DNA of 64,000 nucleotides from Augochlora pura (lineage: Eukaryota; Arthropoda; Insecta; Hymenoptera; Halictidae), in contig NC_135780.1 of NCBI RefSeq assembly GCF_028453695.1, forward strand, positions 8,804,001 to 8,868,000, read 5' to 3'. Positions 39,901 through 49,111 of this stretch are shown here, in pieces; positions within the stretch are counted from its first letter, which is position 1; the number at the start of each line of letters is the position of its first letter. Under the pieces are notes generated by a model that was not told the origin of the DNA, did no database searches, and saw only the letters and a list, made by a program, of their open reading frames with translations. The translations under genes and the position numbers were made by a program.

Positions 39901-42900
39901 CCACGGCGAACGGTAGCATAGGACTCGCCACGATCTCTGCTAACAGGAACGGGACCGGTTCCGGACGCGTCGTGGACGTGCCCAGGTCCAGACCCGGCAT
40001 GGGAGTACTCGCCAAGAGGCCGCCACCTGCGCACCAAGGTCCACTCACACTCACCTCTCAGTTGTGTACGTGTGTCTCTGAATATGCTCACCCTGTCCAC
40101 GATCCAATTGCTGATGTCGTGTACGCTACACCCCTGCCAAAAGAGCATTCAGTCGAATATTTTCTGTCAGGGGTAGAAGCCACTGCTTTCGGTACCCCTT
40201 ACGACCTCCTTGGTTTGACTGCTCTGTGTATACTTGTGGATCTGCATGCAATTTTAGGATTAGCGAACTGTCACCCCCTTTTTAGAATTGTAGATCTGGC
40301 TCTGCTGTTTAGGAACACGCAGTGTGTTATCGCCAAACTTTTCACATGAATTTTAGGAATTTTATGAATTGTAGGAGTTAGTAATGTATGCTATCGAAAT
40401 AATATTGCTAAAGAAAATAGTTGTATTTATTCTAAAATGAATTATAAAACTAAGCTTGGAGGTGAACATTACGCCAACGGAAGAGTGAGGTTTTATATGT
40501 GTATATAAAGTAAAGACTCGTATTCTCCGTCCGAGTCTCGGTTTCAATCCTCTCTGACTCGAGGTCTTTCGAATCTAAGCAGAAAAGAAATTAGGGTTGG
40601 TATTAGGGTTATGTATCGCTTGGTCTCCGTTTCTCCTGCGAGAGGTATTGCGTCGTTAGATATACCGACTCCGGGAATTTACATGGAGATTTGTTTGTTT
40701 GCCTCCGGATCGAGGCGACAGAATTTAACCAACTGCTACAGGATCATGCGAACTGATAACCTCCGGCTCGCGCGACATCTCCGGTTGTATTTTTGCATGT
40801 ATTGTAGCGTCGAGAGATAAATCTGTTTCCGGCGAAATTGTTCACCTCGTTGCGTTTACTCAAGCTTGTATTACCAGAGGAGACTATTCTACTTTATCGT
40901 TACGTTTGCCAAGTTGTCCAACGATATCTAGATCGATGTTAATTGGTCCAATTCGACAATGAACCAACTTGGAGACCACCCTTCCATAGTATCGACGTTC
41001 CTTCTATTTCTTGAAGTTACTTTTCTCGTTGATCGAATACTATCGCGGTAGCTAGCATAAACTAGGTCACGCTCAATTGCATTCAAATGGATATTGATGT
41101 CATGGAACAGTTCTTACGTTTCTTAAAACCAGTCCAATGTAAAGTCTCCCTCGCGTCTTACTTCTGTTCAGTTAGCGTACAGTAATGAATGATCGCAGGC
41201 ATTCGATCGCGAAACGCACCGTTTTTAACGAAACTGGTTTTCTGTAATGAGCAGGCAGCGCTTCCTCGGACGGAAAAGTACAACTGCAGATCATCTGCCA
41301 GCCGGAGCAACAGCACCGTGCTCGCTATCAAACGGAGGGCTCGAGAGGAGCCGTGAAAGACCGCACCGGGAACGGGTTCCCGATCGTGCGTCTAGTCGGT
41401 TACGACAAACCGGCGACTCTACAGGTTTTCATCGGTACAGATCTAGGTCGTGTTGCGCCGCACATGTTTTACCAAGCTTGCCGTGTGAGCGGCAAGAACT
41501 CAACCCCTTGTATCGAGCGTAAAATCGATGGAACGATAGTGATCGAGGTGGACATGGATCCCACGAAGGATATGATGGTCACCTGCGACTGTGTGGGAAT
41601 CTTGAAGGAGCGAAACGTGGACGTGGAGCACAGATTCCCCCAGGAGGCCAGCATTCGTCAAGGTCGCAGCAAGAAGAAGTCGACCCGCTGTCGCATGGTC
41701 TTCCGCACGACGATCACCCACCCTGATGGTACCTCGGAGACTCTGCAAGTCTGCTCGCAACCGATAGTTTGCAGTACGTATCGGAAAGCTCGCGGGAATC
41801 TTTTGGAATTGCTTCAACTCGTTTGTTCCCTTTCAGCTCAACCACCCGGTATCCCAGAGATCTGTAAGAAGTCCCTTACTTCCTGCCCCTGCACCGGCGG
41901 GCTGGAGCTCTTTATCCTAGGGAAGAACTTCCTCAAGGACACGCGCGTGGTGTTCCAACTGGACAACGACGATCTAACGAGTAGCTTGGAGCCGCGCTGG
42001 GAATGCGCCGTCCTACCCGACAAAGAATTTTTGCAACAAACGCATCTTGTTTGCGTCGTACCGGCTTACAGACGACAGGACCTAGCGCCCTCGGAAAGGG
42101 TCAGCGTGAAATTGTACGCAGTGTCTTCTGGGAAGACCAGCGAACCTCATACCTTTCTCTACACCGCCACGTCCACGCCACCGGAGCCATCGGTGGGCAA
42201 GATTGAACCCCTAACGCCGCCTCTGTCTACAGCGAATGGCGACTCCAACCTCGCGACGTCTCCCACTGCAGTTCCCTTGGCGACAGGTGTTGCAGCAAAC
42301 AGTAAGTGTATTTTCAATCCTACATGCTTTCATCGATAACGATACTGGATCGTACATAACTATAAGGCTCTGAACTTTCAGCTATGATCAGCCAAGCAAC
42401 AGCAGGAACGCCGAACTTCTTGTCCACGATGCAACCGCAACAACCATCTCCTCAGACGAGCGAAGCTTTGAAGAACGATCCCAGTCCTCCACCGGTTACA
42501 GCGTCCTCGCAGGTGACGCCAGTGATGATGTGGGCATCACAGAGCCCGAATTGCCAGAATTCACCACCGGACGTGATGATGCCACCCCCAGCTATGGTAG
42601 CAAACACGCTTCTGAATCGTCGGTCGTCCTCGAACCTTCAGTTAATCCTACCTGATAACTTAAAGACGGAGGTGCTGGACGAGAACAGCGAGAACAGTAT
42701 GATCAGCGAGAACAGTATGCAAAGCATACCTACACCGACGGCGAACGGCTCTTCCGGAACCAGCCCTCTGCAACAGCTGGTCAATGAAAACTCTTTAGAA
42801 ACGTCGCAGACCAACATGATTAGGTCGGTTCCCGTGGCGTCGAACGGCTCGCCGGTGCAAGAGGCGGTCGATATTCTGGGCGTAGTCGATATGATGCAGA

Positions 42901-44690
42901 ACCAACACTCTATGTCGATGGTGGCGTCCCACCAAAACTCTTACGGAGGTATGCACGAATCGTCTCAAGTCAAAGTCCTAAGTCCCCACCATATCAACAA
43001 AGACTCTAATGCAATGTTGACGATAGACGGCAGCCCTAACGGAAGTCTCCAAGGTGGCGGAGTGGTAGATCTTCGCATGAAACACCACCAATCGGAGTTC
43101 GCAGCTCTCTCGAATTTCGCTGTGTCTTCGAACGGACAACCGTTACCTGCGCAGAGTGGCCACAGCGTGGAGAAGTATCTGAACCATATCGAATCCAACG
43201 CGAAGGAGGTTGAGAGCCAAGAGAACGGTTATGTGGCTAACATGCAGCAACGTGCTTCCATTATAGCCTCGGGACGACAGCCGCAACCGACCCAACCCGC
43301 CAACATATTATCCCCCGCCAGCCAAGGCGTTAAATTGGATACTTTAGTAAACTCGGCTGCCGAAGCTCATCAGCTGGTCTCACCGCTACAAACTGTCAAC
43401 CCTAGCAACACTACTCTGATGACCCACGTCGCTGTAAACGACCATGAAACGATACCGAGCCCCCAACAGACCAGAACCAGTCCACCGATGCCGGTGCTTT
43501 TAGAAGCGCTAATGCCATCTCAGACAGTTCAACCCCTGGCAAATGGTGCTCCGTCAGTATCTCCTCCGGCGGTGCAAGAACAAACGTCCGGCGATAGTTT
43601 ATTGACCACCATCAACGCTGCCTTGCTACCGACCATGCAAGAGCCGCCGGTGTCAGCCAACGGTACGTCTTCCGCTAGCGTACCACCCCATAATCCATTG
43701 CAAGTCACGACCGAGACCATGTCGGCAGCGGCTGATCACATTCCGCAGATGCAAGGTCTGATCCAGCCAGATGTCGTTGCGATGCAACAGGTGCAACAGG
43801 TGGAGCAAGTTGTTGCACAGGCGCAGCAGCAGGTTGAGCAAGTAGTCGCCCAAGCGCAGCAGCAAGCGGTACAGGCGGTTCAGCAAGCGCAACAGCAGGT
43901 CGTTCAGCACGTGGTGCAGCACGCACAAGTTGTTCAGCACGCTGTGCAACAGGTACAAGCTGTTCAGCAGGTTCAGGCCGTGCCGGCGGTCCAACAAGCT
44001 GTACAGCAGGCTACTCAAGAAGTGGTTCAGCAAGCGGTTCAGCAGGCGACGCAGGACGTGGTGCAACAAGTTCAGGCTGTTCAACAAGCGGTGCAACAGG
44101 CGCAGGCTGCCCAGGCGATGCAGCAGGCGGTTCAACAAGATATCGGATCCATGTTAAACCAACCGGCTGGCTTTGTTGCTGAAGCTAGCTCCGCTCTAGC
44201 CAGTGGAGCAGCCCAAGAACCGTCTCAGCAAAGACTAACCACCGCCGCTGAACAAGCGATTAACAGTGTTATCACCAACGCTACTCAGGACATCATCAAC
44301 ACCATCGTTAACGATAGATCTATACCCATCACTACGACCACCGCCCATGCCATTATCGCTACCAAGAATATTCTAAACAGCGTGGCCACTCAAAGTGCCC
44401 AGCTGATGAACAGTGCCATGGAAGGGATCCTACCCAAGTCCCCGTCCAGTCAAAACAATATCGTCGAACAAGTTACAAGTAAGTCGCCACCGGTCGCAAT
44501 GCCAGTCACACCCAGCAGACAAAATGTGAACCCGCCCATTACGAATGCCACCGGCAACGCGGCTGGGACCACCATCAGAAAACAGGAAGACGGCATGCTA
44601 CCGCAGGAATTTACGTCAATGACGGAGCATGAGCTTCTCAGATACATTAATCCAAGCTGTTTCGACCCGCAGAACGGTTTTCTTATGTAG
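21814..44690 (+). CDS. NFAT5: NFAT5-type Rel-family transcription factor, six coding exons
   Basis: Joining 21814-21955, 37569-37846, 39768-40065, 41255-41773, 41837-42301 and 42382-44690 gives 4011 nt, 1336 aa plus TAG. Every junction is GT-AG and every phase fits (1,0,1,1,1). Seen: a Ser/Gln-rich N-terminus; a basic KRRK stretch (residues 151-154); the Rel DNA-binding loop HRARYQTEGSRG (260-271); an IPT/TIG fold from about 413 to 520 with GKNFLKDTRVVF; then about 770 residues of low-complexity Gln/Ser/Pro sequence. Known: the tonicity-responsive NFAT5 branch has this Rel+IPT order and a long C-terminal activation region, acts in the nucleus as a dimer, and lacks the calcineurin-docking region of NFAT1-4; I see no PxIxIT-like motif here. 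Insects carry a single NFAT of this type. The Rel region is close to vertebrate NFAT5 as I remember it. The first exon is the least certain part. Confidence 0.93.
22262..23027. mobile_element. Decayed TTAA-flanked element, family of 51.6 kb
   Basis: The left end TTAACCCCTTGCACTTGAAG closely resembles the 51.61-kb element. The right end AGCAATGGGTTAA (23015-23027) is a diverged inverse. An interior TTTTATGCGTA…GAATTGA-like segment is shared with the 51.6-kb copy. Confidence 0.45.
28555..28730. repeat. Short tandem repeat, about 44-bp unit
   Basis: AAACATTG(G/A)TACTTC(G/A)TTAGC recurs at 28594 and 28638, with further CTTCGTCGGCA-containing partial units around it. Confidence 0.6.
30503..30690. 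repeat. Tandem repeat, about 30-bp unit, six copies
   Basis: Units of the form GGAAATTAAATTGA…GAGAAATCAAATT start near 30505, 30535, 30564, 30595, 30625 and 30651. Confidence 0.75.
33195..33360. repeat. Purine-rich (GA/GGA) tract
   Basis: Almost uninterrupted A/G, densest at 33240-33350. It gives long Arg/Glu/Lys frames on + and Ser/Leu/Pro frames on - that are not genes. Confidence 0.7.
34848..35153. mobile_element. TTAA-flanked miniature element
   Basis: TTAA at 34848-34851 and 35150-35153. The inverted ends are CACTTTGACTA (left) and CCCTTTGACTACTG (right, read inward). Near the right end, GGCGCC palindromes occur in GACGCCTATTGGCGCC and GACGCCAAAAGGCGCC. No coding capacity. Confidence 0.7.
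35919..35976. repeat. TATT/TTAC microsatellite
   Basis: A regular alternation of TTTATTTACTTA units (12 bp). Confidence 0.9.
36420..36715. repeat. Degenerate tandem repeat, about 15-bp unit
   Basis: Many copies of GAAGACAAATAGCTA-like units, clearest at 36450-36540 and decaying towards 36710. Confidence 0.75.
37569..37846 (+). CDS. NFAT5: NFAT5 coding exon 2, Ser/Gln-rich
   Basis: Acceptor TGTTTCAG|GT and donor GCAAAC|GTTCGT, phases 1 in and 0 out. It encodes about residues 48-140: a Ser/Arg-rich stretch, a short polyglutamine run with mixed CAG/CAA codons (QQRQQQQQQQQPP, about residue 83 on) and an acidic/Ser segment DNSNDSGLGFEE. The frame stays open 129 nt beyond the donor, but the next exon joins phase-correctly only from 37846. 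Confidence 0.85.
38061..38326. mobile_element. TTAA-flanked miniature element inside NFAT5 intron 2
   Basis: TTAA at 38061-38064 and 38323-38326. The ends CCCCTGGGGTAC and (inverted) CCCCTTGGGTAC match except for one base. An internal hairpin has arms AGACACGTCAT (38254-38264) and ATGACGTGTCT (38288-38298). Confidence 0.72.
39712..39731. repeat. (CA)10 microsatellite near a splice acceptor
   Basis: Twenty bases of alternating A/C, 36 bp upstream of NFAT5 exon 3. Confidence 0.9.
39768..40065 (+). CDS. NFAT5: NFAT5 coding exon 3, basic stretch and SUMO-type motif
   Basis: Acceptor after a T-run (CTTAACAG|GCTTGG) and donor CAGTTGT|GTACGT, phases 0 and 1. It encodes AWNGAGEEDSKRRKMDIKLE, then a Ser/Thr/Arg linker ending in KRPPPAHQ. 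KRRK is a candidate nuclear localisation signal. IKLE fits the psi-K-x-E sumoylation consensus, and I recall such a site just ahead of the Rel domain in vertebrate NFAT5. A (CA)10 microsatellite lies about 35 bp upstream of the acceptor. The frame runs open 281 nt past the donor before a stop, so intron retention would give a protein without the DNA-binding domain. Confidence 0.88.
40066..41254 (+). other. NFAT5 intron 3
   Basis: 1189 bp, donor GTACGT, acceptor AGCAG. The exon 3 frame stays open to 40349. No repeat or gene recognised. Confidence 0.75.
41255..41773 (+). CDS. NFAT5: NFAT5 coding exon 4, Rel homology N-terminal (DNA-binding) domain
   Basis: Acceptor AATGAGCAG|GC, donor TTTGCA|GTACGT, both phase 1; residues 240-412. 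It begins just before VQLQIICQPEQQHRARY and carries the recognition loop RARYQTEGSRGAVKD, the segment FYQACRVSGKN, and KKKSTRCRMVFR, all conserved along the NFAT5 Rel-n domain. An internal ATG at 41353 is not the real start; the conserved strand upstream of it is in frame with the acceptor at 41255. Confidence 0.95.
41774..41836 (+). other. NFAT5 intron 4, 63 bp, open in frame
   Basis: Donor GTACGT, acceptor TTCCCTTTCAG. The length is a multiple of three and it contains no stop, so both spliced and retained forms keep the reading frame. Splicing restores the conserved VCTQPPGIPE. Confidence 0.9.
41837..42301 (+). CDS. NFAT5: NFAT5 coding exon 5, IPT/TIG (RHR-C) domain
   Basis: The acceptor TTCCCTTTCAG|CT joins to 41773 to give PIVCTQPPGIPEICKKSL, matching the NFAT5 inter-domain linker and first IPT strand. 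Residues 413 to about 525 are the immunoglobulin-like IPT fold (GLELFILGKNFLKDTRVVF, then LVCVVPAYRRQD). The rest is a Thr/Pro-rich linker. The phase-1 donor is AAACA|GTAAGT. The upstream 63-bp intron is open in frame, so an ORF-based caller would fuse exons 4 and 5. Confidence 0.94.
42382..44690 (+). CDS. NFAT5: NFAT5 coding exon 6, Gln-rich transactivation region and C-terminus
   Basis: Acceptor CTTTCAG|CT after an 80-bp intron; residues 568-1336, ending INPSCFDPQNGFLM then TAG. Low-complexity Pro/Ser/Asn/Gln sequence dominates. A nearly pure Val/Gln/Ala block (about 1037-1156, 43788-44145) contains 11- and 12-residue internal repeats. Known: vertebrate NFAT5 also has a single very large Gln-rich 3' exon serving as activation domain. 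A strong internal donor-like site (CAA|GTAAGT, GT at 44479) lies in the coding sequence and could be used alternatively. Confidence 0.93.
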
Positions 44691-46990
44691 TGCTGTTATA
44701 TTCTTGTCTTTGAACATGAAATTTTATATAAGGTATTCGAGGTCCTATTCGAATACGGAACAAGTGACTAATGCCAGCCAATCGGGCAACACGGTTGACC
44801 TATTCGGTTTGGTACAAGTTCTATATATCTGTGCCACATTGTCGTTTCAGACTTTGTATGTGATAAATGAAACAAATCCGCTTTTGTACGATGAACGAAT
44901 GGACGAAGTTTGCCACCACCTTTGTAATCGAATCGACGAAACTATTATCATTGTTAAGTAAGACGGGCGCACAAGAGCGCGACAATTAGGGTTTCTCCTC
45001 TTTTATTCTTCCTTTTTCTACGAGTTGTCCGACGTGATAATTCATTTTATTTATCTTTATCAACGCCTCTTGCGAATTCAGGTGCCTTTCTTCCCAGACC
45101 CCATTGTAAATGTATTTCTCAGAATTGGTACGTCTCTTCAATTTTACGGACATTATCCGCGTTGTCCGTCAACAGGTGTGTTAGTGTAACCTAGTAATCT
45201 ACAATGTACTGAATCCACTTGAGTGTAAGTGGAGCCGTGAAATTGAGTGTAGCGATAACGAAAAAATCTTATGTTCCCTATGCCCTGAAACGGTGATTAC
45301 TTGAATTCTACAGTTCATAGATGCATCCTTTTATTTTCTTTCTTCTCCAATTGTCTTGACTTGATTTCATTACGAAAAAATGGATCATCTTGTTGTTTGA
45401 CGTCGTTTCTATTATATTTTTAAGTAATAATATATATATTTCGTATGTTGTTTAATAATTGAATATTTTTGTTGATAATTAATACGAATAATACAATATC
45501 ATGTGATTGCGTTGATGGTTATCGATATACTAAATAGGTGTATATGAAAATGACAGAGAGATTATATTATATGTCAGTACGAGGAATAATTAATATAGAA
45601 ATATATATCATTGATTATCATAAAGGACAGTTGAAAAACTAGTGGAACTGCTGTTGAGAACTGTGTTAGATGTTTCATACCTAGGCTCATCTTTTCACTT
45701 CTGATAGTACTATCTATTTTATGATAACATTGGCTAATCTCAATTGACAATACTTGCTTTCATTCATTTCATACAAGTTTTCATTCTCTTTGAATTCGTC
45801 GATGCACTGAAAGTCTTTCTCTCATTTTTAGTTTTTGTTTCAGACCATTAACGGGGTCTTCGAGTACAGAGGAACTAGCCAGTGATCAATGTACTATTAG
45901 AGTGACCTGTTTTAAAATTGACGTCCTAGATTTATCTTTATCATCTTGCTCGAACTCAACACTTCCCTGTTTGAACGATGCCATGAACACAGTGTGTTTA
46001 GCGTCCACTGTTGGAAATTTAAGTTTCCATACCTTCATATCCCTGTACCTCTCTTTACTTTTCTGGAATCAGGTCCTACGTCATAGACTATCTTGGAAGC
46101 AAGTTCCAAACAAAATGATCTTTTGTCGAAGATCAATTCATCAGCGTAGTCAACACAGTGCCTCTCGAATCCTATTTGGAGATTTTGACAAATTGAGATC
46201 AAGCCCTGTGTGCTTGGTGAACAAAGGTCGCCAGATACGAAACCTGCGATACTATACTACTTGGCTATGCCGTATGCCATTTGTAATCAGGCTCCCAGGC
46301 TTGGACCCAATAAGCTCGTTGTTAGACAGACTGACAGATGAAATCGTACAGTTTGTCCAAGCTGTAATGTTCTATGAACTTATAAAGGCTAAATCCAAAT
46401 AAACGATTAACTTCTATATCATTGAGATATATAATATATATATAAATATATATTTTATGTTTACCCAAAGAGAGAAGCAGATAATCGGACAAAGTGAGCT
46501 TATTAAGAATACAATGAGAATATTATATATTATATATTGTAACATCAAGTTACGCGAGGGTTTCTCCCTTTTGTTCAAGAAGAGGGGTGCTATGTACCGT
46601 GTGTACGAATACTCGCCAACATTAATCTAGTAAGAGACAGATTTTATAATGAAAGATATTGAAACATTTATTGTTGTGATATGTCTTTGTAGCAAAGAAA
46701 GAAAGTATATATGTATATGTACATATATATAATTTTACATCGATCATCTATTTACGTGTCACGTGTTTTAGAGGGTCATTTAAAAGACAACAAGAGCATG
46801 AACACTGAGCATTGACTAAACGAACCGATCATTATACTATGTGGTATGTACTCTCGTGAAATTGTAAACATTTACTATACACTGTACTGTACGCACATTT
46901 GTAGCGTCGTCAGCTTATTGCATCGAGAACGAAAAATTACAAGCATGTACTATCATTTTATTCTCCTGTAAATTGAATAAATGTTTCACA
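44691..46990 (+). other. NFAT5 3' region (probable 3' UTR) containing an unexplained open frame
   Basis: From the stop codon to AATAAA at 46976 the sequence is AT-rich, with (TA)n-like stretches around 45420-45610 and 46420-46540. It has no second recognisable gene on either strand, apart from the open frame at 45844-46402 listed separately. A 2.3-kb 3' UTR is plausible for a regulatory gene. Confidence 0.6.
45844..46402 (+). other. Unidentified open frame downstream of NFAT5, possible alternative terminal exon
   Basis: The frame is open from 45794 to a TAA at 46400-46402. It is preceded by a good pyrimidine tract and acceptor (TTTTTGTTTCAG|ACC at 45843). From that acceptor it encodes 185 residues starting PLTGSSSTEELASDQ and ending FYELIKAKSK; there is no early ATG, so it would need splicing from an upstream exon with a phase-2 donor. 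AATAAA overlaps its end (46396-46401). No domain is recognised. It is the longest open frame outside the two genes and the low-complexity tracts. It may be chance in a 3' UTR. Confidence 0.3.
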
Positions 46991-47069
46991 GCATTGCTTT
47001 TCCAATAATTTTTTCAGACGACTTGGGTATGGAATTAGTATAAGCTTAATAAAGCTATAAACGAATAAA
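46976..47069 (+). terminator. Poly(A) signals for NFAT5
   Basis: Three AATAAA hexamers on the + strand (46976-46981, 47048-47053, 47064-47069). The first is followed by a T-rich stretch around 47007-47015 that would suit cleavage and downstream-element binding. Use of the last two would make the transcript overlap the opposing LACTB2 3' UTR. Confidence 0.5.
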
Positions 47070-47081
47070 TCATCGATTCTG

Positions 47082-47087
47082 TTTATT
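47082..47087 (-). terminator. Poly(A) signal for LACTB2
   Basis: AATAAA on the - strand, 98 nt past the LACTB2 stop. It lies between the stop codon and the opposing NFAT5 signals, so the two mRNAs end within, or overlap by, a few dozen bases. Confidence 0.55.
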
Positions 47088-47184
47088 TAATATTAATAAA
47101 TATAATTTTAAAATAGCACCTCTAACTGTCAATAAAATTAAGATCCTTAAATTACATAATTCTTCTTCTATGGTTTATGTTACA

Positions 47185-47298
47185 TTATAAAATTTGCCAC
47201 TTTCCCTTCTCACCCTGTACTCTGCCTTCTTTCACCAATTTATTCAGGTGCATTAATACATTGTAGGCTGCAGCTTCCCACATAATCTGCGACGTGTC
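47185..47298 (-). CDS. LACTB2: LACTB2 exon 3 (C-terminal tail)
   Basis: Acceptor TGTTTCCAG|GAC, 37 codons then TAA (47187-47185). The sequence DTSQIMWEAAAYNVLMHLNK aligns in position and character with the human C-terminus (…NLLLHLKKLEKEGK…). Too short to stand out as an open frame. Confidence 0.9.
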   Translation of the reverse strand, partial: DTSQIMWEAAAYNVLMHLNKLVKEGRVQGEKGKWQIL

Positions 47299-48360
47299 CT
47301 GGAAACATTAAAATATTTATTATAAAATCGATTTCAAATTTATTGTTTTAGTATTACCAAAACAGTGAAGGTATATAGAAAATAACTAGTTCTAGCAGAG
47401 GTCGTTTCTACATTATATTAAAACAGAGACTGTTTTTTGTTTCAATCGAAAAATGTTTTCAACATTCTTCCCTTTTGTTTCCTAATATGTATTAAAAACG
47501 AAGGAACAATTATTACCGAGTATATATGCTTCACAATATCCATTTCAGATAAAGTACTGCTCTTGGAATGCTTCTTCAGAATGTCTAAAATTGCTGCTTC
47601 TCTTTTCAGTCTATGCTGAATATAAAAATTAATACTATTTTCAGGGTCTAGTATGACCGACCCATGACCCGGGTAAATCACCTTAGGTTTCAATGACAAA
47701 ATCTTTTTCAAAGACTCTATGTAAGTAAGTAGGTCCTCGAACACAGCTGTCCTCTCTCCAAGAATACAGTCTCCGCTGAACAATATCTCTTCATCCTGGA
47801 GTAAAAGGCTAGCATGGTCTGTGGCATGTCCAGGTGTATGCTCAACTGTGATCTTGGCACCTTCTACTTCCACTATTTGTTTATCTTGTAATGGTTGCCA
47901 GTTAGTAATTTTTTCCTCTTCACTGGGACCATTATCCTCTGGAGATCTAGGTAGTTTCCATATAGTACTGTTCCCAGGAGGGCTCATGTTATTTAACATT
48001 TTCTGAACCGCATTTGCCCCACCAATGTGATCTATATGCCAATGAGTGATAACTAAATGTTCTACTGTAGCCTGCTCATCTTTTAAAACCTGAGATAATA
48101 CTTTTATATATGCATCAGCAGTTCCTGGTTCTCCAGAATCGATTAATATGCGTCTATAAAAAAACGTGTTGTTTTGCGTCATCCTGCGTGTTTTTCATTG
48201 ATTACGGTATAAAGCAATAATCATGTACTTACTTAGGTCCAGTTCCTACGAGGTATGTATTCGTACCTTGTAATGTCATGGCACCTGGATTGCATCCCAA
48301 AATTCGTATCACATTTTTCGACAATCTCGCTATAGCAGGTAAATCGACTAGAGGCTTCAT
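47185..48360 (-). CDS. LACTB2: LACTB2 homologue, metallo-beta-lactamase-fold endoribonuclease
   Basis: Three coding exons on the - strand, 48360-48233, 48153-47517 and 47298-47185, total 879 nt, 292 aa plus TAA (human protein about 288 aa). Introns are 79 and 218 bp, GT-AG. Seen: N-terminal ILGCNPGAMTLQGTNTYLVG; the metal motif THWHIDH (His80, His82, Asp84, His85), His152 in TPGHATDH, Asp171 in FSGDC and His206 in YPGHG, so all zinc ligands are present; then a C-terminal winged-helix-like tail (AAAYNVLMHLNKLVKEGRV). Known: LACTB2 is a single-strand-specific endoribonuclease of mitochondria in mammals. I see no strong mitochondrial presequence. The gene converges on NFAT5, and the product appears intact. 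An internal ATG at 48182 lies in intron 1 and is not the start. Confidence 0.96.
47517..48153 (-). CDS. LACTB2: LACTB2 exon 2 (metal-binding core)
   Basis: The acceptor TTTATAG|ACG completes a Lys codon and gives KRILIDSGEPG. It contains all metal ligands. The donor TACTCG|GTAATA is phase 0; without splicing the frame would run on through 24 unrelated residues to a stop at 47442. Confidence 0.93.
48233..48360 (-). CDS. LACTB2: LACTB2 exon 1
   Basis: ATG at 48360-48358, 42 codons plus two bases (MKPLVDLPAIARLSKNVIRI...). The donor is CCTAA|GTAAGT. The conserved GCNPGAMTLQGTNTYLVGTGP block requires this exon. Confidence 0.93.
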
Positions 48361-48398
48361 TGTGACAATACGAACTAATGTTAACGGAGTTGTAGGCA

Positions 48399-48406
48399 CT
48401 TATATA
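48399..48406 (-). promoter_or_regulatory. Candidate TATA box for LACTB2
   Basis: TATATAAG on the - strand, 38 bp upstream of the LACTB2 ATG. If used it would leave a 5' leader of only about 10 nt, so it may be fortuitous. Confidence 0.25.
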
Positions 48407-49111
48407 CGATGCTACGTCGCGCAGCGTCCATACTATAATATTACGCAAAGCTAATCTCACTATTATCTATAGAATATGAATTTTTATAAAATACGGAAAT
48501 TATACATTGCAAACACATACTTTGCTTATCTTTAGGATAGTAACCATTTCTGGGTTATTATTCAATGAAACAATAGAATTGCAATAACTTGTAACAGTTG
48601 GTAAACGTCACGCGGTTGTGCGTTGGCAATTTATTTTTACTTTTGCCGGCCTGTAAATAGATTCACATATAAGTGTTGATAGAAGCTGACAAGAAAAAAT
48701 AATTGAGGAAATTACGTTATCGTATCATGAATATTGCAAAATATAGTTTTCATACCATGGTTACACGCTATTTTTCATGTAACTTGCGTGGTTATGTTTG
48801 TCTTTGTAAACACCTGATGAGTTCAACAGGTGATGGTCAATGGTGAACAAAATACGAATGTTTTAGTTAAAGTCGAATGTTTTAGGCAATATATAAACTA
48901 CAGAGTTTTCATACTATCGGTTTCGCGATAGCAGAATTCGGGAACCTCAGAAATATACGTATTTTTATTACCATTTAACATACAATCTTTTTAGCATAAT
49001 TTCAAATTTCGTACATTTGTAAATAACATCTAAATGCTCGATATTCTAGATTTTATTTAATTTACTATTTCACAATAACGCTAAAACTATCGAGCACTAA
49101 AGGCGACGAAT

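Noticed and set aside
41353..42339. Single-exon reading of the Rel region as a 328-aa protein
   Set aside because: It includes the 63-bp intron, misses the conserved strand upstream of the ATG, and ends in intron 5 instead of splicing to 42382.
43653..44138. 161-codon antisense frame rich in Leu/Arg/His
   Set aside because: It is the mirror of the Val/Gln/Ala repeat block of NFAT5 exon 6; the composition is explained by the sense codons.
44629..44961. 110-codon + frame overlapping the NFAT5 stop
   Set aside because: Starts out of frame inside the conserved C-terminal exon and has no acceptor or domain; most likely 3' UTR.
47442..48182. Single-exon reading of LACTB2 starting at 48182
   Set aside because: Its first residues come from intron 1 and its last 24 from intron 2; the conserved N-terminal and C-terminal blocks are in separate exons.
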